DNA of 64,000 nt from Candidatus Thiodiazotropha sp. (ex Monitilora ramsayi). GTDB lineage: Bacteria; Pseudomonadota; Gammaproteobacteria; Chromatiales; Chromatiaceae. The stretch covers positions 124,001-188,000 of the forward strand of contig JAHXIO010000002.1 in assembly GCA_025655595.1 (NCBI GenBank), written 5' to 3'. Position numbers and translations under genes: made by a program. This document shows, piece after piece, positions 62,816-64,000 of this stretch; position 1 is the stretch's first letter; every line of letters starts with the position of its first letter. The notes beneath the pieces were generated by a model. It was not told the origin of the DNA. It saw only the letters and a program-made list of their open reading frames with translations, and did no database searches.

Positions 62816-64000
62816 CCCTGACGCTTTTAGACGAACTCCTGCTCTTTTCCGGTGTGACCGTGCTTGTTGCTCTTTTCCTAGGACGGCGGCTGCCTGCCGG
62901 GTGGATGGTGACGATTCTCTACGGTATCCAGCTCCTCAGCCTGTTGAAAATGGCGCCGCTTGGTTACGGCGGCGACCCCATCCCATCCACTTTGATCCTC
63001 GAGGTGATGGGACAGACCCTCTCCTGGCGCTTCGATGCCCTCAGCTGGTACTTCGCCCTGATCACACTGGGTTCAGCGTTGTTAAGCAGCTGGTACGCCT
63101 GCGGTGAGTGGGAACAGCGCTTTCGTCAGGCGGGCGGTAATGTCTGGCTCTTCCATCTGGCCATGGCGTTGAACGTCTTCAGTATGTTGATCCTGCTGGC
63201 CAGCGGCGACCTGCTCTCGCTCTTCATCGGCTGGGAGCTGGTAAGTTGGGCCGGCTTTCTACTCATGGCTATGGCCGGCGGTGTGGCCACACGGGCCGCC
63301 ATGCGCTATATCACCTATGCCATGGTCGGTGCGATGGCCATCTTCGGCGGGATCGCACTGGTCTACGTCTCCGCCGGTTCCCTGCAGTACGACGCCATCC
63401 TCACCGCCGTCAGCCAAATGGGTACCCCTCATCTCTGGATGCTGGTGATCCTCTTCAGCGCCGGCTTCGGTATCAAGATGGGACTGATGCCCTTCCACCT
63501 CTGGCAGGCGCCCGCCTATGCGGAGACACCAGGACCAGGCAGTGCCTTTCTCGGCGCCATCTCCTCTCGCATGGGACTGTTCGCCATCCTCCTGGTGCTG
63601 GTGAAACTCTTCGGCATCGTCAACATCGAGAGTCTGAAGATCCCCTTCACTCTGATAGATGCACGGGACCTGCTGGCCTGGATCGCGGTCTTCACCATCA
63701 TCTTCCCCACCTTCACAGCGATGAAGCAGAACGACGCCCGTGAACTGCTGGCCTGGCACGGCATTGGGCAGGGCGGATACATGCTGCTCGGCCTTGTGGT
63801 GGCCGATGCCATGGGCGCCGCAGGCGGATTACTGCATGTTTTCAATCACGCCACCTATCAGGCGGCGCTCTTCATGGCGGTCACCGCGGTCATCCATCGC
63901 ACCGGCACATCGGATCTCAACAAACTGGGTGGGCTGGTGGTACGCATGCCCCTCTCCTTCATGGTGCTGCTGGTCGGCATCATCGGCCTGGCAGGGCTGC
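62812..64000 (+). CDS. Second MrpD/NuoM-like subunit, cut by the window edge
   Basis: The first 396 codons of a PF00361-family membrane protein. The glutamate is present in LFIGWELVSWAGFLL and the lysine in FGIKMGLMPFHLW. At the TM8 position arginine replaces lysine (ISSRMGLFAIL). It begins with ATGA overlapping the mrpD stop. The presence of two D-type subunits and no full MrpA resembles Mrp forms in cyanobacteria and Mbh-related complexes. The C-terminus lies beyond the window. Confidence 0.87.
   Translation, partial: MTLTLLDELLLFSGVTVLVALFLGRRLPAGWMVTILYGIQLLSLLKMAPLGYGGDPIPSTLILEVMGQTLSWRFDALSWYFALITLGSALLSSWYACGEWEQRFRQAGGNVWLFHLAMALNVFSMLILLASGDLLSLFIGWELVSWAGFLLMAMAGGVATRAAMRYITYAMVGAMAIFGGIALVYVSAGSLQYDAILTAVSQMGTPHLWMLVILFSAGFGIKMGLMPFHLWQAPAYAETPGPGSAFLGAISSRMGLFAILLVLVKLFGIVNIESLKIPFTLIDARDLLAWIAVFTIIFPTFTAMKQNDARELLAWHGIGQGGYMLLGLVVADAMGAAGGLLHVFNHATYQAALFMAVTAVIHRTGTSDLNKLGGLVVRMPLSFMVLLVGIIGLAGL

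Overview
The window looks like chromosome from a sulfur-oxidising, CO2-fixing gammaproteobacterium, of the Sedimenticola/Thiodiazotropha/Chromatiales kind. The evidence is dsrA and the start of dsrB of the siroheme sulfite reductase, a DabA-type inorganic-carbon uptake locus with a carboxysomal-type carbonic anhydrase, and typical gammaproteobacterial neighbours (tolC-aroC-MFS, creBC/creD, aceA/aceK, ppnN, phnN). The genus is an inference. Whether Dsr runs in the oxidative direction cannot be proved from these two genes alone, but the autotrophy genes fit it.

Layout. 1-1.9 kb: dsrA and truncated dsrB on the minus strand, with a degenerate REC-REC-GGDEF-EAL regulator divergent from them. 4.6-9.7 kb: a minus-strand block of ndk, an MFS transporter, aroC, tolC and an M23 peptidase, followed by tRNA-Leu(CAG). 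10.3-31.4 kb: a mixed envelope and transport region. It holds an AspT-like antiporter, a coiled-coil membrane protein, a ClsC-like phospholipase D, two complete RND pumps (the second led by a TetR repressor with tandem operators over its promoter), a cyclic-nucleotide-binding protein, an exported isoaspartyl methyltransferase paired with a membrane spermidine-synthase-like protein, a secreted phosphoesterase, a CBS protein and phnN.

31.7-44.1 kb is the most interesting part. It encodes a SulP transporter, a NuoM-like subunit, DabA with all four zinc ligands, a NuoL-like DabB, two more NuoM-like subunits (one of which has lost several of the charged residues used for proton transfer), and a convergent CsoSCA-like beta-carbonic anhydrase. 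The known DAB CO2 pump needs only DabA and DabB, so this looks like an enlarged complex with four antiporter-like subunits.

44.3-58.3 kb: bolA, a SagB-type oxidoreductase with a small ABM protein, malate dehydrogenase, ppnN, an rraA-like gene, divergent aceA and aceK (isocitrate lyase and the isocitrate dehydrogenase kinase/phosphatase, which together divert isocitrate into the glyoxylate route), and creBC divergent from creD. Two intergenic regions around ppnN carry palindromic repeat elements.

58.8-64.0 kb: a tightly overlapping Mrp-type cation/proton antiporter operon (E, F, G, split MrpA C-terminal modules, B, C, D and a second D-like gene cut by the window edge). Together with the DAB locus this gives six PF00361-type proton-channel subunits in 31 kb. 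This suggests that ion-gradient use is closely tied to carbon uptake and pH homeostasis. No CRISPR array, insertion sequence, phage gene or rRNA was seen.
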